In this document: positions 1 through 8,316 of the stretch, piece after piece | Position numbering within the stretch: position 1 is the first letter of the stretch | Layout of the letters: each line of letters opens with the position of its first letter | NCBI GenBank assembly: GCA_051122655.1 | Contig: CP182107.1 | Span: 620,001 to 684,000 of the forward strand | Reading direction: 5' to 3' | From: Pasteurella sp030783905 | Lineage (GTDB): Bacteria > Pseudomonadota > Gammaproteobacteria > Enterobacterales > Pasteurellaceae | Length of the DNA: 64,000 nucleotides | The notes under the pieces: model-generated | The model's input: the letters and a program-made list of their open reading frames with translations, nothing else | The model's database searches: none | Told to the model about the DNA's origin: nothing | Made by a program: the position numbers and the translations under genes

Positions 1-225
1 GAATGGCATTGCGTGACCTTAGAAGGGTATCGTGGTCAAACGGGACAGGCATTATGTGTGACGTTGCAACAAATTGCACAAATGCAAGCATATCAACTGA
101 ATGCGAACAGTGCTGACTCTGTGGCATTAGGTGTAAACCAAGCGTTGGCGACCACAACGCAAGAGGATGTACTCTTAGTCTTTGGTTCGTTCCATACAGT
201 GGGTGAATTTTTACAGTTACTTTAA
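1..225 (+). CDS. folC: FolC, dihydrofolate/folylpolyglutamate synthase (C-terminal end)
   Basis: The reading frame is open from the window edge, so only the last 74 residues are present. They carry the typical FolC ending, a hydrophobic beta strand followed by GSFHTVGEFLQLL at the stop. FolC adds glutamate to dihydropteroate and folates in the cytoplasm. The catalytic ATP-binding part lies outside the window, so the call rests on the C-terminal signature alone. A terminator hairpin follows within 10 bases of the stop, so this is the last gene of its unit. Confidence 0.8.
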   Translation, partial: EWHCVTLEGYRGQTGQALCVTLQQIAQMQAYQLNANSADSVALGVNQALATTTQEDVLLVFGSFHTVGEFLQLL

Positions 226-231
226 CCGTAT

Positions 232-259
232 AAGGCAGAACTGGATTCTGCCTTTATTC
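232..259. terminator. Terminator between convergent folC and histidine phosphatase gene
   Basis: A 9-bp perfect stem (AAGGCAGAA / TTCTGCCTT) with a 5-base loop is followed by a T-rich stretch on the plus strand. It lies between the folC stop and the stop of the minus-strand phosphatase gene, and overlaps the latter's last codon. Confidence 0.7.
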
Positions 260-904
260 TTCATCGAATGTATCCATTAAGTGCTGTATATCATTCACTT
301 TCTCAAGCTCAAAGTGACCAGTGTCATTGCCTGTTTGTAGATAATGTACAACGCTAATGGAGGTATTTGCTAGGCTTGTGCTTTGGTCTCGATGCGTTTG
401 CCAAGTGGCACCACGAAACAAGGCCAAAAGCATACGTAAGGTATGACCATGAGACACAATCAGAATATTGCCGGTGTCATAGCGTTGAATAATCTGATCA
501 ATGACCCCCATAGCACGATTGGCTAAGTGTTGATAGGTTTCCCCTCCGTTTGTTACCCCCAAGTATTGCGCAGGTTGCTCACGCATTTGACGGTATTCTG
601 GCAACTTGCTTAATTCTTCAAGCGATTGTCCTTCCCATGATCCGAAGCACAATTCATTTAGACCTGCATGGCAAATGAGAGGGGTAGTCTTGTGTGCTAA
701 AATCAGATTGGCGGTGGAAATTGCACGAGGCAATAGGCTACTATAGGCCACCGTGAAATCAATGTGGGATAACGCTTTTGCTGTGCGCTTAGCCCCCTCC
801 GTGCCTTCCGATGTCAAGGGAGAGTCGCCACTTCCTTGTAGTCGTTTTTGCTCGTTCCACTCCGTTTTACCATGACGTATCAAGTAGAATGTTAATGTTT
901 TCAT
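254..904 (-). CDS. Histidine phosphatase family protein (phosphoglycerate mutase-like)
   Basis: The protein (216 residues) begins MKTLTFYLIRHGKTEWN, carrying the RHG signature of the branch-1 histidine phosphatase superfamily, where this histidine becomes phosphorylated. A second conserved histidine lies in the motif IVSHGHTLRMLL near residue 154, and a Glu in the CFGSWEG stretch fits the usual acid. This superfamily includes GpmB- and CobC-type phosphatases; the substrate cannot be told from sequence. I place the start at the ATG whose upstream bases read AGAGGAAC. An in-frame ATG 27 bases further upstream would add nine basic residues and has no ribosome site. It is convergent with folC and divergent from the pseudouridine synthase. 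Confidence 0.8.
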   Translation of the reverse strand: MKTLTFYLIRHGKTEWNEQKRLQGSGDSPLTSEGTEGAKRTAKALSHIDFTVAYSSLLPRAISTANLILAHKTTPLICHAGLNELCFGSWEGQSLEELSKLPEYRQMREQPAQYLGVTNGGETYQHLANRAMGVIDQIIQRYDTGNILIVSHGHTLRMLLALFRGATWQTHRDQSTSLANTSISVVHYLQTGNDTGHFELEKVNDIQHLMDTFDEE

Positions 905-1013
905 CTTGTTCCTCTTTGTAAATAGACGCATTATAGCGAAAAAATCCTGAGAATGGGGAATAGAGAGTAAGGTATGCTATAATGTGCTCTCTTTATAATT
1001 GATTGAGAACCTT

Positions 1014-1673
1014 ATGTTAGCCTTTCATTTTGTCTATCAACATCCTGATTTTGTTGTGATTGATAAACCTTGCGGTATCAGTGTACATAAAGATGAGGAA
1101 GCAGTAGGTCTTACGACCCTTGTCGCACAACAACTTCATGTGTCTCAGGTTTGGTTAGTACATCGTTTAGATAAAGTCACCTCAGGACTGCTCCTATTGG
1201 CTTTGAATCAGCGCGCTGCTCGCGATCTTTCTCAATTATTTGCCGAACACCGTATCCAAAAAACCTACCTTGCGTTATCCCAAGATAAGCCAAAGAAAAA
1301 GCAAGGCTTAATTGTGGGGGATATGCAAAAAGCGCGCCGTGGTGCTTGGAAACTTTGTCCAACCAAGGACAAGCCTGCGATCACCCGATTCTCTTCTCTC
1401 CGTTGCGAACCGAATTTGCGTTTGTTTGTTTTAAAACCACAAACAGGGAAAACACATCAATTACGTGTAGCCATGAAGAGTTTAGGTAGTCCCATTTTAG
1501 GTGATGCGTTGTATGGTGGAAATTCACCAGTAAGAGACCGCACTTATTTACATGCTTATCGCTTACAATTTGCGTATCAAGGACAGACATTTGATATCCA
1601 ATCCTTACCCAAGTGCGGTCAATTTTTTGAGCAAATGGATTTAGTCAAATTATTAGCTGAAGTAGAGCAGTAA
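1014..1673 (+). CDS. RluA-family 23S rRNA/tRNA pseudouridine synthase (TIGR01621-like)
   Basis: A 219-residue protein with the RluA-type catalytic motif VHRLDKVTSGLLLLA, whose aspartate is the nucleophile in uridine isomerisation, and the later family motif GKTHQLRVAMKSLG. It lacks an N-terminal S4 domain and is short, like the small RluA-like proteins of Haemophilus and Vibrio. The RNA target is not known from sequence. The ATG at 1014 is preferred over an in-frame TTG at 999, because the catalytic domain begins directly (FVYQHPDFVVIDKP) and no ribosome site precedes the TTG. Two uptake-sequence cores (1537-1545 and 1611-1619) lie within the coding region. The next gene starts 11 bases downstream, so they are probably co-transcribed. 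Confidence 0.85.
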   Translation: MLAFHFVYQHPDFVVIDKPCGISVHKDEEAVGLTTLVAQQLHVSQVWLVHRLDKVTSGLLLLALNQRAARDLSQLFAEHRIQKTYLALSQDKPKKKQGLIVGDMQKARRGAWKLCPTKDKPAITRFSSLRCEPNLRLFVLKPQTGKTHQLRVAMKSLGSPILGDALYGGNSPVRDRTYLHAYRLQFAYQGQTFDIQSLPKCGQFFEQMDLVKLLAEVEQ

Positions 1674-1684
1674 GGGTATTTTTT

Positions 1685-2203
1685 ATGCATCATTATGAGA
1701 GTAAAACCGCGTTAAAAAATGCAATTCAGCAAGCTTATGAGAAATATCTTTCGGAATTTGATGTCATTCCAGAAACATTAAAAGATGAAGTGTGTCCTGA
1801 AACTGATCGCACACCTGCACAAAATCTGGCTTATCAAGTCGGTTGGACAAATTTATTAATAAGTTGGGAGCAAGATGAGCGAAAAGGATTGCCTGTCAAA
1901 ACCCCTTCTGACCAGTTTAAGTGGAATCAATTAGGTGAACTTTATCAATGGTTCAATCAAACTTATGCTCATTTATCCTTAACGGAATTAAAAAATCATT
2001 TAGCCTATAATATACAAATACTGTATAACTTGATGGATACGATGAGCGACGAGGCGCTTTTCTCACTACATCAACGAAAATGGGCGGATGATGCAACTAA
2101 AAAGGCAAAATGGACAGTATCTCAATTTATTCATGTGAATACGGTTGCGCCCTTGACAACCTTCAGAACAAAAATCAGAAAATGGAAAAAACATTGCTTA
2201 TGA
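1685..2203 (+). CDS. ClbS/DfsB family protein (DUF1706)
   Basis: A 172-residue soluble protein resembling the ClbS/DfsB family: an alpha-helical four-helix fold with an N-terminal KTALKNAIQQAYEKYLSEF helix and a late helical segment ending in APLTTFRTKIRKWKK. One member, ClbS, is a cyclopropane hydrolase giving self-protection against colibactin, but most members (DfsB) have no known substrate. There is no polyketide cluster in this window, so the role here is unknown. It lies 11 bases behind the pseudouridine synthase and is probably in one unit with it. No signal peptide is visible. Confidence 0.7.
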   Translation: MHHYESKTALKNAIQQAYEKYLSEFDVIPETLKDEVCPETDRTPAQNLAYQVGWTNLLISWEQDERKGLPVKTPSDQFKWNQLGELYQWFNQTYAHLSLTELKNHLAYNIQILYNLMDTMSDEALFSLHQRKWADDATKKAKWTVSQFIHVNTVAPLTTFRTKIRKWKKHCL

Positions 2204-2255
2204 TCACATCATGGTGTGAACGCCAATTTTCTTTATTTCCTATCTCAACTTAAGC

Positions 2256-2354
2256 TTAAACCATCGTGGCATACAGCGTCATTAAAACACAAAAAACACC
2301 AAGAAAAACGTGATTTTTAAGGCGGTTAGTATTATCATTAACAGTATTTTTCAT
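2256..2354 (-). CDS. Possible 32-residue membrane peptide, divergent from pheS
   Basis: A short minus-strand frame in the gap between the ClbS-like gene and pheS encodes a basic, Asn-rich N-terminus followed by one hydrophobic segment (VFLGVFCVLMTLYATMV). This is the shape of many bacterial single-span small proteins. Against it, no Shine-Dalgarno sequence precedes the ATG, and the frame could occur by chance in AT-rich DNA. I do not recognise it. Confidence 0.25.
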   Translation of the reverse strand: MKNTVNDNTNRLKNHVFLGVFCVLMTLYATMV

Positions 2355-2379
2355 AGCATAATTGAATTTAGAGGAAGGC

Positions 2380-3363
2380 ATGCAAAACCTAGAACAAATT
2401 ACCGAACAAGCATTGGATGCAATTGCCCGTGCGGAAGATGGCAAAGCATTAGATGCAATTCGTGTGGAATATTTTGGTAAAAAAGGACCTTTTACCGCAT
2501 TAATGCAAGGATTACGTGATGTTTCACCAGAAGAACGTCCAGCAGTAGGTCAAAAAATTAATGAGGCAAAACAACTGGCACAAAATGCGTTAAATGAAAA
2601 GAAAGCACAGCTTGAAACAGCAGAATTAAATGCGCAATTAGCCAAAGAAAAAATTGATGTCAGTTTACCGGGGCGTAAAGTAGAAACGGGTGGATTACAT
2701 CCAGTAACCATGACGATTGATCGTGTGACAAAATTCTTCTCCGAGTTAGGTTTTTCGGTCGAAAGTGGTCCAGAAATTGAAAGTGACTATTATAATTTCG
2801 ATGCCCTCAATATCCCGAAACATCACCCTGCCCGTGCTGATCACGATACCTTTTGGTTTAACCCAGAATTATTGTTGCGCACACAAACCTCAGGTGTGCA
2901 AATTCGTACCATGGAAAAAATGCAGCCCCCGATTCGTATTATGGCACCAGGTCGTGTGTATCGTAATGACTACGACCAAACGCATACACCGATGTTCCAC
3001 CAAATCGAATTATTGTATGTGGATAAAAAAGCGAATTTCACTGAATTAAAAGGCTTATTACATGATTTCTTACGTGCCTTTTTTGAAGAAGATTTGCAAG
3101 TGCGTTTCCGACCGTCTTATTTCCCTTTCACAGAACCTTCAGCTGAAGTAGATGTAATGGGCAAAAACGGTAAATGGTTAGAAGTGTTAGGCTGTGGCAT
3201 GGTGCATCCAAATGTACTGCGTAATGTCGGTATTGATCCAAACGAGTATTCGGGTTTTGCGGTCGGTATGGGCGTGGAACGTTTAACCATGTTACGCTAC
3301 AACGTCACAGATTTACGTGCTTTTTTTGAAAATGACTTACGTTTCTTGAAACAATTTAAATAA
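2380..3363 (+). CDS. pheS: Phenylalanyl-tRNA synthetase alpha subunit
   Basis: The 327-residue alpha subunit of the heterotetrameric PheRS, which charges tRNA-Phe in the cytoplasm. An N-terminal coiled-coil region is followed by the class II catalytic core, including the motif 2 region APGRVYRNDYDQTHTPMFHQ and the C-terminal motif 3 region GFAVGMGVERLTMLRY. The length matches the E. coli protein (327). I choose the ATG preceded by GAGGAAGG rather than an upstream in-frame TTG at 2362 that precedes this ribosome site. Unlike E. coli, pheS is not directly followed by pheT: a secreted protein gene lies between them. No pheM-like leader peptide was seen upstream. Confidence 0.96.
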   Translation: MQNLEQITEQALDAIARAEDGKALDAIRVEYFGKKGPFTALMQGLRDVSPEERPAVGQKINEAKQLAQNALNEKKAQLETAELNAQLAKEKIDVSLPGRKVETGGLHPVTMTIDRVTKFFSELGFSVESGPEIESDYYNFDALNIPKHHPARADHDTFWFNPELLLRTQTSGVQIRTMEKMQPPIRIMAPGRVYRNDYDQTHTPMFHQIELLYVDKKANFTELKGLLHDFLRAFFEEDLQVRFRPSYFPFTEPSAEVDVMGKNGKWLEVLGCGMVHPNVLRNVGIDPNEYSGFAVGMGVERLTMLRYNVTDLRAFFENDLRFLKQFK

Positions 3364-3373
3364 GAGAATCAAC

Positions 3374-3856
3374 ATGAAAAAAGCCATAGCAATGAGTTTG
3401 CTTATGTTGTCTGTTGTGATGTCAGTGCATGCCAAAACCAATAATGCTGATGTCAAAAAAGAAGAAAAAAGAGCACAACCAATTGCCGGTTTTCGCCTTT
3501 TTGATTTATCAACGAAAGTGCCTCAGCTAATAGAGGGTAATCAGTTTTCGCGTGCTATACCGCATCAATTATGTATCTTTGTTGAGAATGTTGAGGTGAA
3601 AGAACAAAATTTGTTAGCGGAATATTTTGTGGCACCCGCACCAATGCGTATGCAAGCAGAAAATGCAGAAACGCGTACAACAGAAGATGGGACTGGTAAC
3701 TTAATTATCTTTAAGTTACCTAAAGCGGATATTGCAGGGGGGACAATTACACAATGTTGGCAATTTAGTAAAAATCATCCCGTTGGTACGTATCAGTTAG
3801 AACTTCAATTTAATGATATTGTGTTTAAAGGATTAGCCTTCCAAATTTTAAAATAG
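3374..3856 (+). CDS. Secreted protein of unknown function between pheS and pheT
   Basis: I do not recognise this 160-residue protein. It has a clear type I signal peptide (MKKAIAMSLLMLSVVMSVHA, cleavage after residue 20), so the mature protein should be periplasmic or secreted. The mature part starts with a charged linker (TNNADVKKEEKRAQ) and is predicted beta-rich. It has two cysteines (in HQLCIFVENV and TITQCWQF) that could form a disulfide. It starts 10 bases after pheS and ends 22 bases before pheT, so it must be transcribed with both synthetase subunits. Nothing suggests a role in translation. Confidence 0.8.
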   Translation: MKKAIAMSLLMLSVVMSVHAKTNNADVKKEEKRAQPIAGFRLFDLSTKVPQLIEGNQFSRAIPHQLCIFVENVEVKEQNLLAEYFVAPAPMRMQAENAETRTTEDGTGNLIIFKLPKADIAGGTITQCWQFSKNHPVGTYQLELQFNDIVFKGLAFQILK

Positions 3857-3878
3857 CAAGAAGATAGAGAGTGGATAG

Positions 3879-6266
3879 ATGAAATTTAGTGAATCATGGG
3901 TGCGTGAATGGGTCAATCCGGCCATTAGCACAGCGCAATTATGCGATCAAATTACGATGTTAGGTTTAGAAGTCGATGATGTGGAGAAAGTCGCAGGCGA
4001 TTTTTCTGGCGTGGTCGTTGGTGAAGTTGTGGAATGTGCTCAACATCCTGATGCCGATAAATTACGTGTCACCAAAGTTAATGTTGGTGGTGAGCGTTTA
4101 TTAGATATTGTGTGTGGCGCACCAAACTGTCGTCAAGGTTTAAAAGTCGCTTGCGCAACAGATGGCGCATTGTTACCAGGTGATTTTAAGATCAAGAAAA
4201 CCAAATTACGTGGACAACCCTCAGAAGGTATGTTGTGTTCATTCAGCGAATTAGGCATTGATGTGGAATCAGATGGCATTATTGAATTACCACAAGATGC
4301 GCCTATCGGCACCAATCTCCGTGATTATTTAAAATTAGATGATAATGCAATAGAAATTAGCTTAACGCCAAACCGTGCAGACTGTTTAAGTATCGCAGGC
4401 ATTGCCCGTGAAGTAGGGGTGATAAATAAATTGGCAGTAAATGCATCGCACTTTGACGCGGTAAAAACCACCATTGAAGATAAAGTTGACATTCAATTGC
4501 ATGCACCAGAAGCTTGTCCACGCTATTTATTGCGTGTGGTCAAAAATGTGAATGTAAAAGCACAATCCCCAATGTGGTTAACAGAAAAACTACGTCGTTG
4601 TGGTATTCGTTCTATCGATCCAGTCGTGGACGTGACTAACTATATTTTGCTTGAACTTGGTCAACCAATGCATGCCTTTGATGCCGATAAAGTGGCTCAA
4701 CCAGTACAAGTCCGTATGGCTAAAGCCGGTGAAGAATTAGTGCTTTTAGATGGCTCTACGGCAAAATTAAAAGACAATACGTTATTAATTGCTGATCAAA
4801 ATGGTCCATTAGCCATGGCAGGCATTTTTGGCGGGCAAGCCAGTGGTGTGAATACCGAAACGAAAGATGTGATTTTAGAAGCCGCTTTCTTTGCGCCTTT
4901 AGCAATTGCGGGGCGTGCGAGACAATATGGTTTACATACCGATTCTTCACACCGTTTTGAACGTGGTGTGGATTTTGAATTACAACGTCAAGCCATGGAG
5001 CGCGCAACGGCCTTATTGGTGGACATCTGCGGTGGGGAAGTCGGTGAAATTTGTGAAGTCGCCAGTGACGCCTTTTTACCAAAACTCAATCAAGTGTGCT
5101 TGCGTCGAGAAAAACTTGATGCCTTATTAGGTCATCACATTGATACCGCGACAGTGACGGCTATTTTAACTCGCCTTGGCTTACAAGTCAGTTATGCCAA
5201 TGATGTATGGCAAGTCACTTCAGCAAGCTGGCGTTTTGATATTGAAATCGAAGAAGATCTGATCGAAGAAATTGCCCGTATTTACGGTTATAACAGTATT
5301 CCAAATAATGCACCGTTAGCTCATTTACGTATGCGTGAGCATAAAGAGGCGGATTTAGAGTTAGCGCGAATCAAAACGGCATTGGTTGATGCGGATTACC
5401 AAGAAGCGATTACTTATAGTTTCGTTGATCCGAAAGTTCAACATTTATTACATTCACAACAAGATGCACTGGTCTTACCAAATCCAATTTCAGTAGAGAT
5501 GTCAGCCATGCGCTTATCTTTATTAAGTGGTTTATTAGGGGCAGTACAATATAACCAAAATCGTCAACAAACACGTGTTCGTTTGTTTGAAACAGGCTTA
5601 CGCTTTGTGCCAGATGCACAAGCAGAATTTGGTGTGCGTCAAGAATTGATGCTCGCTGCGGTGATCACGGGTAATAAAAAAGCTGAACATTGGACAGGCA
5701 AATCAGAAAATGTGGATTTCTTCGACCTAAAAGGGGACTTAGAAAGCATTTTATCTTTAACGAGTACTGGTAATTTGGTCAAATTTGTAGCAAAATCATA
5801 TCCAGCATTACATCCTGGTCAATCTGCGGCCATTATGTTGAATGGTGAAGAAATCGGTTTTATTGGTACACTTCATCCAAATGTTGCCAAACAATTGGGG
5901 TTAAATGGAAAAACAGTGGTATTTGAAATTCTTTGGCGAGCCATTGCAACGCGCCAAGTGGTTCAAGCAAAAGACATTTCGCGTTTTCCAGCAAATCGCC
6001 GAGATTTAGCTATTGTTGTTGCTGATACGGTTGCAGCAAGTGATATTCTTGATGCTTGTCGAGAGGTTGCTGGCGAAAAATTAACTCAAGTAAATTTATT
6101 CGACGTATACCAAGGCAATGGTGTAGCTGAGGGGCACAAGAGTTTAGCCATTAGTTTGATTATTCAAGATAATGAAAAAACCCTTGAGGAAGATGATATC
6201 AACGCAGTGGTTTCCGTTGTATTATCTGAATTAAAACAACGTTTTAATGCTTATTTGAGAGATTAA
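3879..6266 (+). CDS. pheT: Phenylalanyl-tRNA synthetase beta subunit
   Basis: The 795-residue beta subunit of PheRS, the same length as in E. coli. It has an N-terminal EMAP/OB-type tRNA-binding domain (residues about 40-150, with VVVGEVVECAQHPDADKL), then the B3/B4 editing region (DSSHRFERGVDFE near residue 355), the B5 domain, the catalytic-like core, and a C-terminal ferredoxin-fold anticodon-binding domain (from about SRFPANRRDLAIVV). It works only with PheS. Its start lies 22 bases after the unknown secreted protein gene. ihfA follows 3 bases downstream, the E. coli pheT-ihfA order. Confidence 0.96.
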   Translation: MKFSESWVREWVNPAISTAQLCDQITMLGLEVDDVEKVAGDFSGVVVGEVVECAQHPDADKLRVTKVNVGGERLLDIVCGAPNCRQGLKVACATDGALLPGDFKIKKTKLRGQPSEGMLCSFSELGIDVESDGIIELPQDAPIGTNLRDYLKLDDNAIEISLTPNRADCLSIAGIAREVGVINKLAVNASHFDAVKTTIEDKVDIQLHAPEACPRYLLRVVKNVNVKAQSPMWLTEKLRRCGIRSIDPVVDVTNYILLELGQPMHAFDADKVAQPVQVRMAKAGEELVLLDGSTAKLKDNTLLIADQNGPLAMAGIFGGQASGVNTETKDVILEAAFFAPLAIAGRARQYGLHTDSSHRFERGVDFELQRQAMERATALLVDICGGEVGEICEVASDAFLPKLNQVCLRREKLDALLGHHIDTATVTAILTRLGLQVSYANDVWQVTSASWRFDIEIEEDLIEEIARIYGYNSIPNNAPLAHLRMREHKEADLELARIKTALVDADYQEAITYSFVDPKVQHLLHSQQDALVLPNPISVEMSAMRLSLLSGLLGAVQYNQNRQQTRVRLFETGLRFVPDAQAEFGVRQELMLAAVITGNKKAEHWTGKSENVDFFDLKGDLESILSLTSTGNLVKFVAKSYPALHPGQSAAIMLNGEEIGFIGTLHPNVAKQLGLNGKTVVFEILWRAIATRQVVQAKDISRFPANRRDLAIVVADTVAASDILDACREVAGEKLTQVNLFDVYQGNGVAEGHKSLAISLIIQDNEKTLEEDDINAVVSVVLSELKQRFNAYLRD

Positions 6267-6269
6267 ATT

Positions 6270-6566
6270 ATGACACTGACCAAAGTAGAACTTGCAGACA
6301 ATTTAATTGAAAAACTTCATTTAAATAAACGTGATGCGAAAGAATTAGTGGAAAACTTTTTTGAAGAAATTCGAGTTGCGTTGGAAACAGGTGAAGACGT
6401 GAAACTTTCTGGCTTTGGTAATTTTGAATTGCGAGATAAGTCATCTCGCCCAGGTCGCAATCCTAAAACAGGTGAAAGTGTTCCTGTTTCTGCTCGTCGT
6501 GTCGTTGCTTTCAAACCGGGTCAAAAACTGCGCGCCCGCGTAGAAAAAACGAAACCAAAGAGTTAG
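6270..6566 (+). CDS. ihfA: Integration host factor alpha subunit
   Basis: A 98-residue HU/IHF family protein. It has the N-terminal helices (MTLTKVELADNLIEKL), the GFGNFELRDK beta arm base and the DNA-contacting arm with the conserved proline in RPGRNPKTGE. It pairs with IHF-beta to bend DNA at specific sites in transcription, recombination and replication. It begins 3 bases after pheT, so it is translationally close-coupled, as in E. coli. A hairpin follows the stop. Confidence 0.95.
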   Translation: MTLTKVELADNLIEKLHLNKRDAKELVENFFEEIRVALETGEDVKLSGFGNFELRDKSSRPGRNPKTGESVPVSARRVVAFKPGQKLRARVEKTKPKS

Positions 6567-6599
6567 TTTTTTGCTTTTACAATACACTTTCAAATTGTT

Positions 6600-6630
6600 A
6601 AGCTATCTGTAGGCTAACTATGGATAGCTT
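6600..6630 (+). terminator. Terminator-like hairpin after ihfA
   Basis: An 8-bp stem (AAGCTATC / GATAGCTT) with a 15-base loop is followed by TCCTTTT. It covers the in-frame ATG at 6620 of the next gene. This argues that the lipoprotein starts at the later ATG (6650). Confidence 0.45.
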
Positions 6631-6649
6631 TCCTTTTGGTAGAAAAAAT

Positions 6650-7135
6650 ATGAAGATGTTATTAAAGCAATGTGTATTGGTGAGCCTATTTTGCCTCCTA
6701 TTCGCCTGTAGTCATCATGGTAATTCAGACAAAATCAATTATAAAGGTCAACTCAATGATCCAATTATGGTGATCGCGTTATTGAGTGAACAACAACGAG
6801 AGTGGGCAGGCACACCGTATCGTTTAGGTGGACAAAGTCGAACAGGTATTGACTGTTCTGGGTTTGTCCAAAAAACCTTCTTAGATCGTTTTGATATCCG
6901 TTTACCGAGAATGACAGCTCAACAGGCAAATTATGGCAAATTAGTTTCTAAGCAAGATATCCAAACTGGTGATTTAGTGTTTTTTAAAACAGGTCGAGGT
7001 CCCAATGGTTATCATGTCGGTATTTATGTCAAAGATGATTTATTTTTACATGCCTCAACCAAAGGCGGTGTGATCTATTCTTCCTTAAATAGCCCTTATT
7101 GGTCAAAGGCATATTGGCAAGCAAGGCGGATTTAA
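6650..7135 (+). CDS. nlpC: NlpC/P60 family lipoprotein (peptidoglycan endopeptidase-like)
   Basis: The predicted 161-residue protein begins with a lipoprotein signal peptide whose lipobox is LFAC, with lipidation at Cys20, so it should be anchored in an outer or inner membrane facing the periplasm. The mature part is an NlpC/P60 cysteine peptidase domain: catalytic Cys in GIDCSGFVQKTF and catalytic His in GYHVGIYV, with a further polar residue in FLHASTKGG. Such enzymes cut D,L or L,D peptide bonds in the cell wall. An upstream in-frame ATG (6620) would put ten polar residues before the signal peptide and lies in a hairpin, so I use 6650. The pheST-ihfA-nlpC order is familiar from Haemophilus. 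Confidence 0.85.
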   Translation: MKMLLKQCVLVSLFCLLFACSHHGNSDKINYKGQLNDPIMVIALLSEQQREWAGTPYRLGGQSRTGIDCSGFVQKTFLDRFDIRLPRMTAQQANYGKLVSKQDIQTGDLVFFKTGRGPNGYHVGIYVKDDLFLHASTKGGVIYSSLNSPYWSKAYWQARRI

Positions 7136-7166
7136 TTGGCGAACCTTATAATTCGCCAATTAAATC
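7129..7166. terminator. Perfect 15-bp hairpin shared by the ends of two convergent genes
   Basis: Arms 7129-7143 and 7152-7166 are exact inverted copies (GATTTAATTGGCGAA) around an 8-base loop. The left arm contains the lipoprotein stop codon, and the right arm contains the last codons of the minus-strand YvcK-like gene. No long T-run follows on either strand, so it may protect both mRNA 3' ends more than terminate transcription. Confidence 0.5.
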
Positions 7167-8072
7167 ATCAATCGCTTGTGATAACAAACTCCGATCATGG
7201 CGATAGCTAATATCATCTGCCTGTAATGGGCGTACCATCACTTTCAATGACAAGTCTGCGCACAAATCAGTTGCATTGGTTGGCACGATAGTCGCGTCAA
7301 TAATCTCTTTACCGACCGTGTGATGAATCCATTGAATACGATCTGAAAGCGATAAAGAGGCAGCAGGGCTTTGCTCAACAGCTAAATTATCAATAAATAT
7401 TTTCTTGGCGTGGCTATTTTGCAATGCTTCAATCACCTCAGGTAATAAAATAGGCGGTAAAATACTGGTGAGAAAACTGCCTGGTCCCAATAGAATGACC
7501 TCTGCTTCGTGTAATGCCTCAATTGCTTCTGGGGTTGCTTTGACTAAAGGCACTAAGAAAATGGATTTAGGCAATTCAGTGAGACTATCAATTCCCACTT
7601 CGCCAACAATACTGGCCCCCGATTGTAACACTGCGGCAAGATGAACAGGGCTTTCAGACATCGGAAAAATATACGATTCTACGTGCAATAATTCCCTGAC
7701 TAAATGAATCGCCTCTACTGGACGAATATGCATATTTTCTAGGGCTTTCAGCATCAGATTGCCTAAGTTATGACCAGAAAGTTCTCCCTTGCCCGAAAAA
7801 CGGTATTCAAACAAACAGGAAGCAGTACTGGGTTCGGTGATAATTTGATTTAAACAATTGCGTAAATCACCCCAAGCAATGCCACCATGATTAAGCCGAA
7901 TACGACCCGTTGAGCCCCCATTATCGGTTGTCGTCACAATACCTGTTAAACGTGATTTCATAAAACTTAATGCCGACATTAGTCGCCCTAAGCCATGCCC
8001 ACCGCCAATCGCGACCACTTTTTTGACCTTATCTAAATGTTCATACTGCGTAAAACGCGTTAAGTCCGACAT
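7146..8072 (-). CDS. YvcK/CofD-like family protein (E. coli YbhK homologue)
   Basis: A 308-residue protein with the family's N-terminal nucleotide-binding motif VVAIGGGHGLGRLMSAL and the TTDNGGSTGRIR segment typical of YvcK and CofD-like proteins. In Bacillus, YvcK is needed for growth on gluconeogenic carbon and binds UDP-sugars; the gamma-proteobacterial YbhK is much less well understood. It is cytoplasmic with no signal peptide. It is divergent from moaA, the same neighbourhood as ybhK-moaA in E. coli. Its 3' end forms one hairpin with the convergent nlpC gene. Confidence 0.88.
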   Translation of the reverse strand: MSDLTRFTQYEHLDKVKKVVAIGGGHGLGRLMSALSFMKSRLTGIVTTTDNGGSTGRIRLNHGGIAWGDLRNCLNQIITEPSTASCLFEYRFSGKGELSGHNLGNLMLKALENMHIRPVEAIHLVRELLHVESYIFPMSESPVHLAAVLQSGASIVGEVGIDSLTELPKSIFLVPLVKATPEAIEALHEAEVILLGPGSFLTSILPPILLPEVIEALQNSHAKKIFIDNLAVEQSPAASLSLSDRIQWIHHTVGKEIIDATIVPTNATDLCADLSLKVMVRPLQADDISYRHDRSLLSQAIDDLIGEL

Positions 8073-8162
8073 GTTTACCCTTTTATTTTTTTCGTTATAA
8101 CTAAAGACATCGCTATTTTTTCAAAGTTCTTTTCTACTTCAAATTGAGTAGAGCAGTGTCCA

Positions 8163-8188
8163 ATATAGCGTTAATTTTAACGCTATAT
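8163..8188. promoter_or_regulatory. 26-bp near-perfect palindrome upstream of moaA
   Basis: Two 12-base arms (ATATAGCGTTAA and its exact complement) are separated by TT. It sits in the AT-rich divergent region between the YvcK-like gene and moaA, upstream of the riboswitch. The GCGTTA/TAACGC halves recall ModE-type sites near molybdenum genes, but the match to the E. coli ModE consensus is only partial. Confidence 0.45.
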
Positions 8189-8316
8189 ATATTTTTATAT
8201 AATTGATTTTAAAGAATTTTATGCTTTTATGACTGAGATCATATTAATTGTTTGCAATTAAATAAACTTATCTTTTACAATACCAATCAACAATTTGATT
8301 AACCCATTATCGCATA

